A stretch of DNA of 35,371 nt from Gammaproteobacteria bacterium. GTDB taxonomy: Bacteria; Pseudomonadota; Gammaproteobacteria; Pseudomonadales; Pseudohongiellaceae. Each line of letters opens with the position of its first letter. The first letter of the stretch is position 1. Below the pieces are notes generated by a model. That model was given only the letters and a program-made list of their open reading frames with translations. It was not told the DNA's origin and did not search any database. Positions 8,014 through 16,592 of the stretch are shown piece after piece. Position numbers and translations under genes: made by a program. The stretch is taken from assembly GCA_030828385.1 (NCBI GenBank), contig JAURCS010000024.1, positions 1 to 35,371 of the forward strand. Reading direction: 5' to 3'.

Positions 8014-8958
8014 ATGAGTGAAATGAAAGTCATTGATTTCATGAAGTGGAGAACACCCACTACGATATTCTCTGTGATTCTGATACTGGTTTCGATCGGT
8101 TCCCTGGTTATAAACGGCATGCAGTTTGGTATGGATTTTACCGGCGGCACCCAGATACAGGTATCTTATTCAGAGCCTCAGGACCTGGAAGAAGTTCGCG
8201 GCATTGTCCGTAATATTGGTTTTCAGAATTTCGAAGTGGTTAATTTCAGAACGGACCAGGATGTGCAGATTCGAATTCAGGAAACCGGTTCCGCAGATAT
8301 TGACCAGAGAGAAGCTGCCCAGGCAACAGACATTGTGCTGGAAGCATTGCGTGCCAATACCTCTGCTGAAATTGAAGTGCTGGGTACCGGCTTTATTGGT
8401 TCACAAGTAGGGGAAGAGCTGCGCGAGCAGGGCGGGCTTGGCATGTTGGTCGCGTTAATCATGATCATGATTTATATCGCTATTCGCTTCCAGTTCAAAT
8501 TCTCGGTTGGGGCTGTTGCGGCTCTGGCCCATGATGTGATTATTACTCTGGGTTTCTTTTCCCTGTTTCAAATAGATTTTGATCTTACTGTGATGGCGGC
8601 CGTGCTAGCGGTAATTGGTTATTCTCTCAATGACACGATTGTTGTCTCCGACCGTATCAGGGAAAATTTCCGCCTGTTGCGAAAAACAGAACCGGAGGAA
8701 CTGATCAATATCTCCATTACCCAGACCTTCAGCAGAACCATTATTACTTCGTTGACAACCTTGCTGGTATTGCTTGCCTTGTTTATTTTTGGCGGGGACA
8801 TGATCCATGGTTTTGCCACGGCACTGATCGTTGGTGTATTAATTGGTACCTATTCATCGGTCTATGTTGCTGCGGAAGTACTGCTTTATATGCACATTAC
8901 CAAAGAAGATTTGATGCCGCCAGTCAAGGAAGGTGAGGAAGTCGACGCCTTACCCTAG
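8014..8958 (+). CDS. secF: Protein translocase subunit SecF
   Basis: A 314-residue partner of SecD (E. coli 323). Transmembrane helix 1 is at about 17-34 and the family motif GMDFTGGT at 39-46. A small periplasmic domain follows, then five helices beginning near residue 138. The conserved GYSLNDTIVVSDRIREN segment, needed for the proton pathway, is intact. ATG 8014 is chosen because it puts the first helix at the expected distance. No strong ribosome site precedes it, so it may be translated by coupling to secD 42 bases upstream. It is the last gene of the sec unit; suhB converges on it after 65 bases. Confidence 0.97.
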   Translation: MSEMKVIDFMKWRTPTTIFSVILILVSIGSLVINGMQFGMDFTGGTQIQVSYSEPQDLEEVRGIVRNIGFQNFEVVNFRTDQDVQIRIQETGSADIDQREAAQATDIVLEALRANTSAEIEVLGTGFIGSQVGEELREQGGLGMLVALIMIMIYIAIRFQFKFSVGAVAALAHDVIITLGFFSLFQIDFDLTVMAAVLAVIGYSLNDTIVVSDRIRENFRLLRKTEPEELINISITQTFSRTIITSLTTLLVLLALFIFGGDMIHGFATALIVGVLIGTYSSVYVAAEVLLYMHITKEDLMPPVKEGEEVDALP

Positions 8959-9014
8959 TTAATGGTTCGAAGACGTTTTTCAAAAGCATAAAAAAATTGA
9001 AGTAAAATTGTCCG

Positions 9015-9036
9015 AAGCGTTTTTTATGACGCTTTT
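9015..9036. terminator. Hairpin between convergent secF and suhB
   Basis: AAGCGT (9015-9020), an 8-base loop, then ACGCTT (9029-9034) followed by TT. The suhB stop codon (9024-9026) lies in the loop. On the + strand it reads as a short-tailed intrinsic terminator for secF; on the reverse strand no T-run follows. Confidence 0.5.
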
Positions 9037-9803
9037 GAGATGAGTTTTAGCCAGTCTTTAAAGCAGCGATTGTTGCTGAATACCAGATTCTCACTTTCCG
9101 TGCAGTCAGGGTTACCCTTGGCATCACTGATGAGACCGCCAGCTTCCCGCACAATCAGAATGCCCGCTGCGACATCCCATAAATGCATTCCTGACATCCA
9201 GCCAGCATCCGTGCGTCCGGCAGCCAGATAGGCCAGATCCAGGGCTGCCGAGCCACTCATGCGTATTGCCCCTACGACACCCTGCATTGCTGTCTGGATT
9301 TGTAAAAGCGTTTCATAATTTTTGAGACCGGCACAACTCAAACTCACCGTTGCGCCTTCAAAGGCTTGCCTTTTCGTGACCCGGATACGCTGACCATTGA
9401 GACGGGCTCCGCTGCCTCTGGAAGCCGTGAACTCTTCATTCTTGATAGGATCAACAATGATGGCATGCTCAATCTTGCCCTGTTTGATGCAGGCCATTGA
9501 GATACAGAAATGGGGGAATCCGTTAATAAAGTTACGTGTGCCATCGATGGGGTCTATGACCCAGATGGTGTCTTTATCCTTGCCTTCAATTTCGCCGGAT
9601 TCTTCACCGATAAAACCGTGGTCGGGATAAACCTTGCGCAGCTGTTCGATAATGATTTCTTCAACTTTGACATCAATATCAGTGACAAAGTCATTTCGAC
9701 CTTTTTCTGAAATCTCAAGACGATCAGGTCGATCCCAAGTTTGGATAATTAAATCCGATGCTTCGCGTGCGGCTTTTAGCCCGATGTTAATGGTGGCATT
9801 CAT
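9024..9803 (-). CDS. suhB: Inositol-1-monophosphatase family protein SuhB
   Basis: A 259-residue Mg-dependent phosphatase (E. coli 267). SuhB hydrolyses inositol 1-phosphate and in E. coli also joins the ribosomal-RNA antitermination complex. Metal-binding motifs are complete: GEESG (66-70), the IDPIDGTRNF block with Asp84 and Asp87, and the C-terminal WDVAAGILIVREAGG motif with the third Asp. The start at 9803 lacks a strong ribosome site but matches the family N-terminus. It is divergent from trmJ, the neighbour it also has in Pseudomonas and E. coli, which supports the SuhB name over a generic phosphatase. Confidence 0.94.
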   Translation of the reverse strand: MNATINIGLKAAREASDLIIQTWDRPDRLEISEKGRNDFVTDIDVKVEEIIIEQLRKVYPDHGFIGEESGEIEGKDKDTIWVIDPIDGTRNFINGFPHFCISMACIKQGKIEHAIIVDPIKNEEFTASRGSGARLNGQRIRVTKRQAFEGATVSLSCAGLKNYETLLQIQTAMQGVVGAIRMSGSAALDLAYLAAGRTDAGWMSGMHLWDVAAGILIVREAGGLISDAKGNPDCTESENLVFSNNRCFKDWLKLISKAS

Positions 9804-9948
9804 GATAGTGAGAGGGCCAGGACCCGGCGGCAGAAATTGGAGCGCATGATAGCAAAAGAAGTGAAATAAGTAGAGGAGCTTTCTGCTATTATATCGCGCC
9901 GCTGGGCACTGGGTTTAGACAGCATTTTAATAATTGAAGGAAGCAGTG

Positions 9949-10758
9949 GTGGATTTATCCCGCATACGAATCGTACTCGTTCAAACGACACATCCCGGAA
10001 ATATTGGCGCTGCCGCCAGAGCCATGAAAAACATGGGCCTGACACAGCTTGTTCTGGTTAACCCGAGAGACTTTCCCTCCGGTGTGGCGCTGGGCAGAGC
10101 CGCTTCTGCTCTGGATATTCTTGATAATGCCCAGGTAGTGGACAGTCTTGATACGGCTATTGCCGATTGTGGTCTTGTCATTGGCACCAGTGCACGTTCC
10201 CGCAGTATCCCATGGCCGATGGTAGATCCTGAAGGTTGCGCTGAAAAACTCGTTGTCGCCAGTAATCAGAATGATGTGGCGCTGGTATTTGGGCGTGAAG
10301 ACCGGGGACTGAGTAACGACGAACTGCAGTTATGCCATTTTCATGTTCAGATTCCTGCCAATGAAGAATATCCCTCTCTTAATATTGCCGCGGCTGTGAT
10401 GCTGCTTTGCTACGAGATACGGAAAGCCGTACTCAGGGCACCAGGTGAGGATAAGGCAGAAAATACCGATTCGCTCAAGCAGGCAGCAGGTAAAACACAG
10501 GGCATAGATGATCCAATCTATGAAATCTGGGATCAGCCTCTGGCGACGGTGGCTGACCTTGAAGGTTACCTGAAACACCTGGAAAAGGTTCTTGTCAGAC
10601 TGGAGTTTCATGACCCGGAAAACCCCAGGCAGTTGATGTCCAGGCTGCGCCGCCTGTATTCCAGAATTCGCCCTGATACTATGGAAATCAATATCTTACG
10701 TGGTGTATTGGCCTCCACAGAGTACCAGCTCGACAAGAAAAACAGGTCAGAAAGTTAA
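9949..10758 (+). CDS. trmJ: tRNA (cytidine/uridine-32 2'-O)-methyltransferase TrmJ
   Basis: A 269-residue SPOUT-family methyltransferase that adds a 2'-O-methyl at position 32 of certain tRNAs using SAM. Family blocks are IRIVLVQTTHPGNIGAAARAMKNMGL at the N-terminus, LVFGREDRGLSNDEL with the SAM-binding knot, and IPANEEYPSLNIAAAV. The C-terminal about 90 residues are the TrmJ-specific extension. I chose GTG 9949 because AAGGA (9937-9941) lies 7 bases before it and the product then begins with the family sequence. GTG 9946 and TTG 9934 are in-frame alternatives. It lies directly upstream of iscR, the same context as in E. coli. Confidence 0.94.
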   Translation: MDLSRIRIVLVQTTHPGNIGAAARAMKNMGLTQLVLVNPRDFPSGVALGRAASALDILDNAQVVDSLDTAIADCGLVIGTSARSRSIPWPMVDPEGCAEKLVVASNQNDVALVFGREDRGLSNDELQLCHFHVQIPANEEYPSLNIAAAVMLLCYEIRKAVLRAPGEDKAENTDSLKQAAGKTQGIDDPIYEIWDQPLATVADLEGYLKHLEKVLVRLEFHDPENPRQLMSRLRRLYSRIRPDTMEINILRGVLASTEYQLDKKNRSES

Positions 10759-10766
10759 GTGATGAT

Positions 10767-10816
10767 TTATCCGACTAATTTACTCTGCTATATACTTGAC
10801 TAATTTGGTTGGTTTT
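10767..10816 (+). promoter_or_regulatory. Two abutting IscR-type (type 1) operator sites upstream of iscR
   Basis: Two 25-base stretches, 10767-10791 and 10792-10816, resemble the type 1 IscR site (ATAsyyGACTrwwwyAGTCrrsTAT). The first has CCGACTAATTTACTC and ends GCTAT. The second begins ATACTTGACTAATTTGG, with a perfect left half and a degenerate right half. They share the core GACTAATTT at a 25-base spacing, so a tandem array is plain. The second overlaps the -35 box and spacer of the iscR promoter, so bound [2Fe-2S]-IscR should repress. Site identity is inferred from consensus memory. Confidence 0.72.
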
Positions 10817-10824
10817 TGCATAAT
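10796..10824 (+). promoter_or_regulatory. iscR operon promoter
   Basis: TTGACT (10796-10801), 17-base spacer, CATAAT (10819-10824), each 5 of 6 to consensus. Transcription should start near 10831, giving a leader of about 130 bases. The downstream IscR-type site covers the -35 box and spacer, the arrangement expected for autorepression of the isc operon. Confidence 0.75.
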
Positions 10825-10884
10825 GGCCGCGCTTGGACAAGTACGCCACAGCTGAAAAAGCAGCTCAACGTAGGCATACGAAAG

Positions 10885-10910
10885 ACATTATTCAGGCCAA
10901 GAAATAATGT
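10885..10910 (+). promoter_or_regulatory. Hairpin in the iscR leader
   Basis: ACATTATT (10885-10892) pairs perfectly with AATAATGT (10903-10910) across a 10-base loop. It lies in the transcribed leader, 52 bases before the iscR ATG. No T-run follows, so it is not an intrinsic terminator. It might stabilise the mRNA or be a small-RNA target. Confidence 0.35.
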
Positions 10911-10962
10911 TCAAGTCCGCGTAATTTACTAAGGCTATTACGGCAATAAAGGTAAAAATACC

Positions 10963-11517
10963 ATGAGACTTACAACCAAAGGCCGCTATGCAGTAACTGC
11001 AATGCTGGATCTCAGCATTAATGCCATAAAGGGACCCGTCACGCTAAGTGATATTTCCAATCGCCAGGATATTTCCCTGTCTTATCTGGAGCAGCTATTT
11101 TCCAAGCTCCGTAAGCGTGAGTTGGTGAGCAGTGTTCGTGGCCCGGGTGGCGGCTATATGCTGGGAAGGGAAGGTTCTGATATTGATGTGGCAGAGATTA
11201 TTGATGCGGTTAGCGAATCCCTTGATTCCACCAAGTGCCAGGGCAAAGGCGACTGTCGTGGTGGCGAGATCTGTCTGACACACCATCTGTGGGAGGACCT
11301 CAGCAAACAGATTCATGGCTTTCTCAGTAACATTACTCTGGCAGACCTGGTTTCAAAACGTGAAATAGAAGAGATAGCCCGTAACCAGAATGACCGCATT
11401 ACCCAAATGCAGGCGTCTGATCAATCAGGCCGTCAACAGCCAGCCCAAACAGAAATGCAGGACGAAAACAGAGCTACTATAAGCAATCTTGAACTGATAG
11501 CAGCCAGCTCTCGATAA
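10963..11517 (+). CDS. iscR: Fe-S cluster assembly transcription factor IscR
   Basis: A 184-residue Rrf2-family regulator. Its winged-helix domain opens [17 protein letters not shown], and the recognition region [15 protein letters not shown] with [10 protein letters not shown] wing follows. The [2Fe-2S] ligands C92, C98, C104 and H107 are all present (KCQGKGDC...ICLTHHLW), which distinguishes IscR from other Rrf2 proteins. When loaded it represses its own operon; two matching sites lie upstream. The last about 40 residues are a polar, Gln/Asn-rich tail, making the protein some 20 residues longer than E. coli IscR (162). First gene of the isc operon. Confidence 0.97.
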   Translation: MRLTTKGRYAVTAMLDLSINAIKGPVTLSDISNRQDISLSYLEQLFSKLRKRELVSSVRGPGGGYMLGREGSDIDVAEIIDAVSESLDSTKCQGKGDCRGGEICLTHHLWEDLSKQIHGFLSNITLADLVSKREIEEIARNQNDRITQMQASDQSGRQQPAQTEMQDENRATISNLELIAASSR

Positions 11518-11547
11518 GCACTATTCTGAGTCAAACCGAATTTACGT

Positions 11548-11572
11548 AAAAGCACGTATAAAAGTACTTTTT
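11548..11572 (+). terminator. Hairpin in the iscR-iscS gap, possible attenuator
   Basis: AAAAGCAC (11548-11555) pairs with GTACTTTT (11564-11571) with one C-A mismatch and an 8-base loop, ending in a five-T run. It lies 20 bases before the iscS start codon. It could reduce readthrough from iscR to iscS or protect the iscR message end. E. coli has structure in the same gap, but this one is weak. Confidence 0.33.
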
Positions 11573-11591
11573 AGCAGTATTGGAGAAATTA

Positions 11592-12803
11592 ATGTTACCG
11601 ATTTATTTTGACTACTCAGCTACTACCCCGGTAGATCCCAGGGTTGTGGAAAAAATGGTCGAGTGTCTGACACTGGAAGGTAATTTTGGCAACCCGGCTT
11701 CACGCTCCCATGTATTTGGCTGGAAAGCAGAAGAAGCCGTGGAAGAAGCCAGGCAGCATGTTGCCAACCTGGTCAATTGCGATCCCCGTGAAATCGTCTG
11801 GACTTCGGGCGCCACAGAAGCTGACAACCTTGCACTGAAAGGGGCTGCCCATTTTTATAAGTCCAGGGGCAAGCACATTATTACCTCGAAAATTGAACAT
11901 AAAGCTGTTTTGGACAGCTGTCGCCAACTGGAGCGTGAAGGCTTTGAAGTGACCTATCTTGATCCTGATAACAAGGGCATGATAGCTCCAGAGGTTGTTG
12001 AAAAGGCCATTCGTGAAGACACCATTCTGGTGTCGTTGATGCATGTAAATAATGAAATTGGTGTTATCAACGACATTAAGGCAATCGGCGAAATTTGCCG
12101 TGAAAAGAAAGTTATTTTTCATGTGGATGCGGCACAAAGCACAGGCAAGATAGATATTGACCTGGAGGATATGAAGGTCGATTTAATGGCTTTTTCTGCG
12201 CACAAGACTTATGGACCAAAAGGCATTGGTGCCTTGTATGTACGCCGTAAGCCCAGGATAAGGCTGGAAGCCCAGATGCATGGTGGCGGTCATGAGCGCG
12301 GGATGCGTTCAGGTACTCTTGCTACTCATCAGATTGTTGGCATGGGTGAGGCGTTTCGAATTGCGAAGGAAGAAATGCATGAAGAAACGAAACGCGTTAT
12401 AGCTTTACGCGACAGATTTTTGAAAGGTTTCGAAGGTATGGAAGAAGTCTATATCAACGGTGACCTGGAGCATCGTATTCCTCATAATTTGAACATCAGC
12501 TTCAATTTTGTTGAAGGGGAATCCCTGATCATGGCACTTAAAGATCTCGCGGTATCTTCAGGCTCGGCCTGTACTTCCGCCAGTCTGGAGCCTTCCTACG
12601 TACTGCGTGCCCTTGGTATGAATGATGAGCTCGCGCACAGTTCACTGCGATTCAGTATCGGACGTTTCACTACCGAGGAAGATGTTGATATAGCTATTGC
12701 CAAAGTCAAAGAAGCGGTTGGCAAACTCAGAGAACTTTCTCCTTTGTGGGATATGTTCAAGGATGGCGTCGATATCAGCCAGGTTCAGTGGGCAGCTCAT
12801 TGA
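11592..12803 (+). CDS. iscS: Cysteine desulfurase IscS
   Basis: A 403-residue PLP enzyme (E. coli 404) that takes sulfur from cysteine and passes it to IscU. Features are [15 protein letters not shown] at the N-terminus, His-containing SKIEHKAVL, the PLP lysine K205 in [12 protein letters not shown], and the persulfide cysteine C327 in [14 protein letters not shown] on the flexible loop. The chosen ATG 11592 follows TGGAG (11581-11585) at 6 bases; an in-frame TTG 12 bases earlier is rejected because it would overlap that site. The last codons (QWAAH-stop) form the start of a 47-bp tandem repeat that fills the gap to iscU. Confidence 0.98.
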   Translation: MLPIYFDYSATTPVDPRVVEKMVECLTLEGNFGNPASRSHVFGWKAEEAVEEARQHVANLVNCDPREIVWTSGATEADNLALKGAAHFYKSRGKHIITSKIEHKAVLDSCRQLEREGFEVTYLDPDNKGMIAPEVVEKAIREDTILVSLMHVNNEIGVINDIKAIGEICREKKVIFHVDAAQSTGKIDIDLEDMKVDLMAFSAHKTYGPKGIGALYVRRKPRIRLEAQMHGGGHERGMRSGTLATHQIVGMGEAFRIAKEEMHEETKRVIALRDRFLKGFEGMEEVYINGDLEHRIPHNLNISFNFVEGESLIMALKDLAVSSGSACTSASLEPSYVLRALGMNDELAHSSLRFSIGRFTTEEDVDIAIAKVKEAVGKLRELSPLWDMFKDGVDISQVQWAAH

Positions 12804-12895
12804 AAATGAGTCTTTTCCCACGATAAAGAGCTCAGTATGCAGCTCATTGAAAATGAGTCTGTTCCCATGATAAAGAGCTCAGTGGGCAGCTCATT
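12786..12895. repeat. 47-bp tandem repeat, 2.3 copies, spanning the iscS stop and the iscS-iscU gap
   Basis: Copy 1 is 12786-12832, copy 2 12833-12879 (43 of 47 bases identical), and a 16-base third start is 12880-12895. Copy 1 begins inside iscS and includes its stop codon (12801-12803), so the gap arose by duplication of the gene's end. Each full copy has a hairpin CTCATT-GAA-AATGAG (12796-12810 and 12843-12857). In copy 1 the hairpin is followed by TCTTTTCCC, terminator-like. GAGCT...AGCTC pairings across copy junctions could compete with these hairpins. Confidence 0.93.
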
Positions 12896-12954
12896 AATAA
12901 AGACAGAAATAATTTAACAAGAATTTAAATATTCGGTACACAAGAGGTAGCAAC

Positions 12955-13356
12955 ATGGCTTACACAGATAAAGTTCTCGATCATTATGAAAACCCTCGCA
13001 ATGTTGGACGTATGGACGATGACGATCAGGATGTTGGCACCGGTATGGTAGGTGCGCCTGCCTGTGGCGATGTGATGCGTCTGCAAATCAAGGTGAACAA
13101 GGAAGGTGTAATCGAAGATGCAAAATTCAAGACCTATGGCTGTGGTTCAGCCATTGCATCAAGCTCTTTGTTAACCGAATGGGTCAAAGGACGCACAATT
13201 GATGATGCGGCCAAAATCAGAAATACCGAAATTGCTGAAGAGCTTGGTTTGCCGCCAGTGAAAATTCATTGTTCTGTGCTCGCAGAAGATGCAATCAAGG
13301 CAGCAATCACTGATATTAAAAAGAAGCGTGGTGAAAGCTCAGAAACGGCTCAGTAA
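12955..13356 (+). CDS. iscU: Fe-S cluster scaffold IscU
   Basis: A 133-residue scaffold on which [2Fe-2S] clusters are built with sulfur from IscS. Cluster ligands C37 (GAPACGD, with D39), C63 (KTYGCGSA), H105 and C106 (IHCSV) are all present. The HscA recognition motif LPPVK is at 99-103, which fits the HscA/HscB genes downstream. AAGAGG lies 7 bases before the ATG. It is preceded by the 47-bp tandem repeat and followed by iscA after 74 bases. Sequence and length are typical, with no oddity in the protein itself. Confidence 0.98.
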   Translation: MAYTDKVLDHYENPRNVGRMDDDDQDVGTGMVGAPACGDVMRLQIKVNKEGVIEDAKFKTYGCGSAIASSSLLTEWVKGRTIDDAAKIRNTEIAEELGLPPVKIHCSVLAEDAIKAAITDIKKKRGESSETAQ

Positions 13357-13430
13357 TCATTTTCAGTAAGTAGCAGGCAATAAACAGAATAATTATAAAG
13401 TTTTAATAGTCTCGGGAGAGCGCAACAGCA

Positions 13431-13754
13431 ATGGCATTAACCATTACAGAAACAGCGGCTAAACATGTAGCCAGTCAACTGGAAAACAGGGGTAAGGGCC
13501 TCGGTATACGTGTTGCTATTACGACAACAGGTTGCTCTGGCATGGCTTATGTTCTGGAGTTTGTTGATGAACTGGATCCGGCCGATGAAGTGTTTGAAGA
13601 TCATGGCGTCAAAATTGTGGTTGACCCTAAAAGTCTTGTTTACATAGATGGCACTGAAATGGACTTTGTTAAAGTGGGTGTGAATGAAGGCTTTGAGTTC
13701 AGAAATCCCAATGTAAAGGGTGAATGCGGTTGTGGCGAAAGCTTCAGTGTTTAA
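13431..13754 (+). CDS. iscA: Fe-S assembly A-type carrier IscA
   Basis: A 107-residue A-type carrier (E. coli 107) that receives clusters from the IscU scaffold and delivers them, notably [4Fe-4S], to client proteins. The three ligand cysteines are present: C35 in TGCSGMAY, and C99 and C101 in the C-terminal [16 protein letters not shown] stretch before the ATG serves as ribosome site. It stands in the standard operon position between iscU and hscB. ErpA is a similar paralogue, but the ISC context settles the name. Confidence 0.96.
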   Translation: MALTITETAAKHVASQLENRGKGLGIRVAITTTGCSGMAYVLEFVDELDPADEVFEDHGVKIVVDPKSLVYIDGTEMDFVKVGVNEGFEFRNPNVKGECGCGESFSV

Positions 13755-13785
13755 ACCCGTTATCTGAGTCCTGTCCTGTCTAATC

Positions 13786-14316
13786 GTGTCTCTACAACCA
13801 GCCAATTATTTCGAACTGTTTTCCTTACCGGTTTCATTTCAGCTGGAAAATACCCAGCTTGAAGTTGCGTACAAGAAATTACAGTCAGAGTTTCATCCCG
13901 ATAGAGTGGTGAATGCTGACGACCGAACCAGGGTCCAGGCATTGCAGCAAGCCAGCATGATTAACGATGCCTATGCTACCCTCAAATCACCCCTGAAAAG
14001 GGCAGCGTACTTACTTAAGCTTGCAGGCATTGATGCAGAAGAGCATAACCAGTTACATCTGGATGAAGCTTTCCTGATACAGCAAATGGAAATGCGTGAG
14101 ACGCTGGCAAGTCTGATTGGAGATGAGGATCTTGAAGGCCTGGATGCCATGAAAGATTCCATTGATAAAGAAAAGACAGCCAGACTGGCAAGCTTTGAAG
14201 CGCAATTTACAGCCAGTCACTTTGTAGAGGCAAAGTCCATCTATAACCAATTGCAATTTATCTATAAATTGCTTGATGAAATTGATAAGGCAGAAGAAAA
14301 ACTGCTGGACTATTGA
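13786..14316 (+). CDS. hscB: Co-chaperone HscB
   Basis: A 176-residue J-type co-chaperone that brings IscU to HscA and stimulates its ATPase. The J domain has the HPD motif at 37-39 (EFHPDR) and ends near residue 75; the C-terminal three-helix region binds IscU. The start is a GTG at 13786, 31 bases after the iscA stop, giving MSLQPANYFELF, which matches the family N-terminus (xxNYFELFxLP). No strong ribosome site is visible, so low-level or coupled translation is likely. HscA follows after 30 bases. Confidence 0.95.
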   Translation: MSLQPANYFELFSLPVSFQLENTQLEVAYKKLQSEFHPDRVVNADDRTRVQALQQASMINDAYATLKSPLKRAAYLLKLAGIDAEEHNQLHLDEAFLIQQMEMRETLASLIGDEDLEGLDAMKDSIDKEKTARLASFEAQFTASHFVEAKSIYNQLQFIYKLLDEIDKAEEKLLDY

Positions 14317-14346
14317 CGCAATTAAACACTCTGACGGAATTTACTT

Positions 14347-16221
14347 TTGGCATTACTCAGTATTTCAGAACCTGGAAAAGGAAAACCCCAAGCCCATGCT
14401 GCCGACAACAAGGTAGTCAAGAAAAGGGCTATAGGAATAGACCTTGGTACAACCAATTCACTGGTTGCTATAGCCAGCGAAGGTCGTGCTCATGCTCTAT
14501 GTGATCATGATGGTCTCTGCCTGGTACCTTCCGTTGTCCACTATGCTGAGGATGGCAAAGTCACTGTAGGTTATGAAGCCTGGTTGAAGGGCGCCAAAGA
14601 TTCACGCAACACAATATCTTCAGTTAAACGCCTTATGGGCCGTGGCAAGGAAGATATTCATTACGATCTCCCCTATGAAATTGTATCTGCCGACAATGGT
14701 GGCATGCCGCTTATTAAGACAGCAGCAGGCAATAAAAGCCCGGTTGAAGTTTCTGCTGAAATACTGAAAACCCTGGTCAGGCGGGGAGAAGAAGAACTTG
14801 GTGGAGAACTGGAAGGGGCGGTGATTACTGTGCCGGCCTACTTCGATGAATCCCAGAGACAGGCTACCAAAGATGCTGCACAACTGGCTGGTATTAAAGT
14901 ATTACGACTTCTTGGTGAGCCTACGGCGGCGGCAATAGCCTACGGTCTTGATCGGAAACAGGAAGAAACGGTCATGATATATGACCTGGGTGGTGGCACC
15001 TTTGATGTCAGCCTCATGCGCCTGGAGCAGGGTGTGTTTAAAGTTCTGGCAACTGGCGGTGATGCGGCTCTGGGTGGTGACGATCTGGATCGCACCATTA
15101 TTCGTTGGGTGCTTAATGAGGCGGGTATCACTGACGAACTTTCCTATGCCCAATTAAACTCTCTTGCCAGTATCGCTCGCCACGCCAAGCATGAACTCAC
15201 TCAATCAGAACAGACTCAAGTCACTTTTGAGCAATGGTCAGGCACCTTGACTCGAGAACAGTTCAACACTCTGATTGATGTGCTGGTTGAACAAACCATT
15301 AAAGCCTGTCGACGTGTTTTGCGCGATGCAAAAGTTACAGTAGATGAAATCTCTGACGTCGTGATGGTGGGTGGCTCCACACGAACTCCAAGGGTACGTG
15401 AGCGGGTTTCAGAATTTTTCGGGGCCGAAGTGCACACTGAAATCGATCCTGACAAAGTAGTTGCCGTTGGTGCTGCCTTGCAGGCCGATGTGCTTGCGGG
15501 TAATAAATATGGCGATGATATTCTGCTGCTGGACGTTATTCCCCTTTCCCTGGGCATTGAAACCATGGGCGGATTAATGGAGAAAATTATTCCACGCAAT
15601 ACCACGATCCCCGTTGCCCGGGCTCAGCAATTTACCACTTACAAGGATGGTCAGACAGCAATGTCCCTGCATGTCCTGCAGGGGGAGCGAGAACTGGTAA
15701 GCGATTGCCGCTCACTGGCCATGTTTGAACTCAAAGGCATCCCTCCAATGGTGGCCGGTGCTGCAGTCATTGAAGTTACTTTTCAGGTTGATGCCGATGG
15801 CTTGATGGAAGTTCAGGCAAAGGAATTAAGTACTGGTACTGTCAGTAGTGTGGTGATCAAACCTTCCTATGGTCTTGAAGACAAGGATATAGAAAAAATG
15901 ATTATGGATTCCTACTCTTCAGCGGCCAGTGACAAGGAAGCTCGTGCGCTTCAGGAAAGCAGGGTTGAAGCAGAAAGAATTATTGAAGCATTGGTGAGTG
16001 CGCTTGTTGTTGATGGTCAATCGCTGCTTAGCCAGGCCGAATATGCTCGCCTTGAAGAAGGAATACTGCAATTACAAAAGACCATAGAGAGCGGTGACAG
16101 CGATGCCATTCACGAGGCTTCAGAAGCGCTCAATGAAGCGACCCTTGAGTTTGCCGGCAGACGTATGAACACACAAATCAAGACCGCACTTGCCGGTCAT
16201 TCCATTGAAGAAATAGATTAA
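14347..16221 (+). CDS. hscA: Fe-S chaperone HscA (Hsp70 family)
   Basis: A 624-residue specialised Hsp70 (E. coli 616) that pulls on IscU through its LPPVK motif to release the assembled cluster. ATPase-domain signatures are GIDLGTTNSLVA (30-41), DLGGGTFDVS and VGGSTRTPRVRE; the substrate-binding domain follows from about residue 395. The start is a TTG at 14347. The encoded MALLSISEPG aligns with the HscA family start (MALLQISEPG in E. coli), so the rare codon is well supported. Only a weak CGGA lies upstream. It is tightly placed between hscB and fdx. Confidence 0.97.
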   Translation: MALLSISEPGKGKPQAHAADNKVVKKRAIGIDLGTTNSLVAIASEGRAHALCDHDGLCLVPSVVHYAEDGKVTVGYEAWLKGAKDSRNTISSVKRLMGRGKEDIHYDLPYEIVSADNGGMPLIKTAAGNKSPVEVSAEILKTLVRRGEEELGGELEGAVITVPAYFDESQRQATKDAAQLAGIKVLRLLGEPTAAAIAYGLDRKQEETVMIYDLGGGTFDVSLMRLEQGVFKVLATGGDAALGGDDLDRTIIRWVLNEAGITDELSYAQLNSLASIARHAKHELTQSEQTQVTFEQWSGTLTREQFNTLIDVLVEQTIKACRRVLRDAKVTVDEISDVVMVGGSTRTPRVRERVSEFFGAEVHTEIDPDKVVAVGAALQADVLAGNKYGDDILLLDVIPLSLGIETMGGLMEKIIPRNTTIPVARAQQFTTYKDGQTAMSLHVLQGERELVSDCRSLAMFELKGIPPMVAGAAVIEVTFQVDADGLMEVQAKELSTGTVSSVVIKPSYGLEDKDIEKMIMDSYSSAASDKEARALQESRVEAERIIEALVSALVVDGQSLLSQAEYARLEEGILQLQKTIESGDSDAIHEASEALNEATLEFAGRRMNTQIKTALAGHSIEEID

Positions 16222-16241
16222 AGCGAGGAATTATTCCGCCA

Positions 16242-16580
16242 ATGCCAATCATTAAGTTCTTACCAAACCCAGAGGTTTGCCCTGAAGGTAAACAGGTGGA
16301 AGCCGAAGTCGGCGAAACCATTCTTGATGTCGCTCTGCGCAATCACATTCATCTGGAACACGCCTGTGAGAAATCATGTGCCTGTACCACCTGTCATGTA
16401 GTTGTCCGCGAGGGTTTTGATTCATTAGCTGAATCTACCGAAGATGAGGACGATATGCTTGATAAGGCATGGGGACTGGAGCCTGAATCACGACTTGGTT
16501 GTCAGGCAAAGGTAGAGAATGATGATCTGGTGATAGAGATTCCCAAATACACCATCAACATGGTCTCTGAAAACCACTAG
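16242..16580 (+). CDS. fdx: ISC system [2Fe-2S] ferredoxin Fdx
   Basis: A 112-residue adrenodoxin-type ferredoxin that supplies electrons for cluster assembly. Ligands are C42, C48, C51 and C87 (C-x5-C-x2-C ... C), and an additional C46 is present, as in E. coli Fdx. The conserved acidic AESTEDEDDMLDKAWG region that docks partners is at 63-78. AGGAA lies upstream of the ATG at 16242, 20 bases after hscA. IscX follows after 12 bases, so the genes are translated from one message. Confidence 0.97.
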   Translation: MPIIKFLPNPEVCPEGKQVEAEVGETILDVALRNHIHLEHACEKSCACTTCHVVVREGFDSLAESTEDEDDMLDKAWGLEPESRLGCQAKVENDDLVIEIPKYTINMVSENH

Positions 16581-16592
16581 AGGAGTAAATTT

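Noticed and set aside
12786-12895. CRISPR or insertion-sequence end between iscS and iscU
   Set aside because: Two tandem copies have no spacers, no terminal inverted repeats and no transposase; the first copy is the end of iscS itself.
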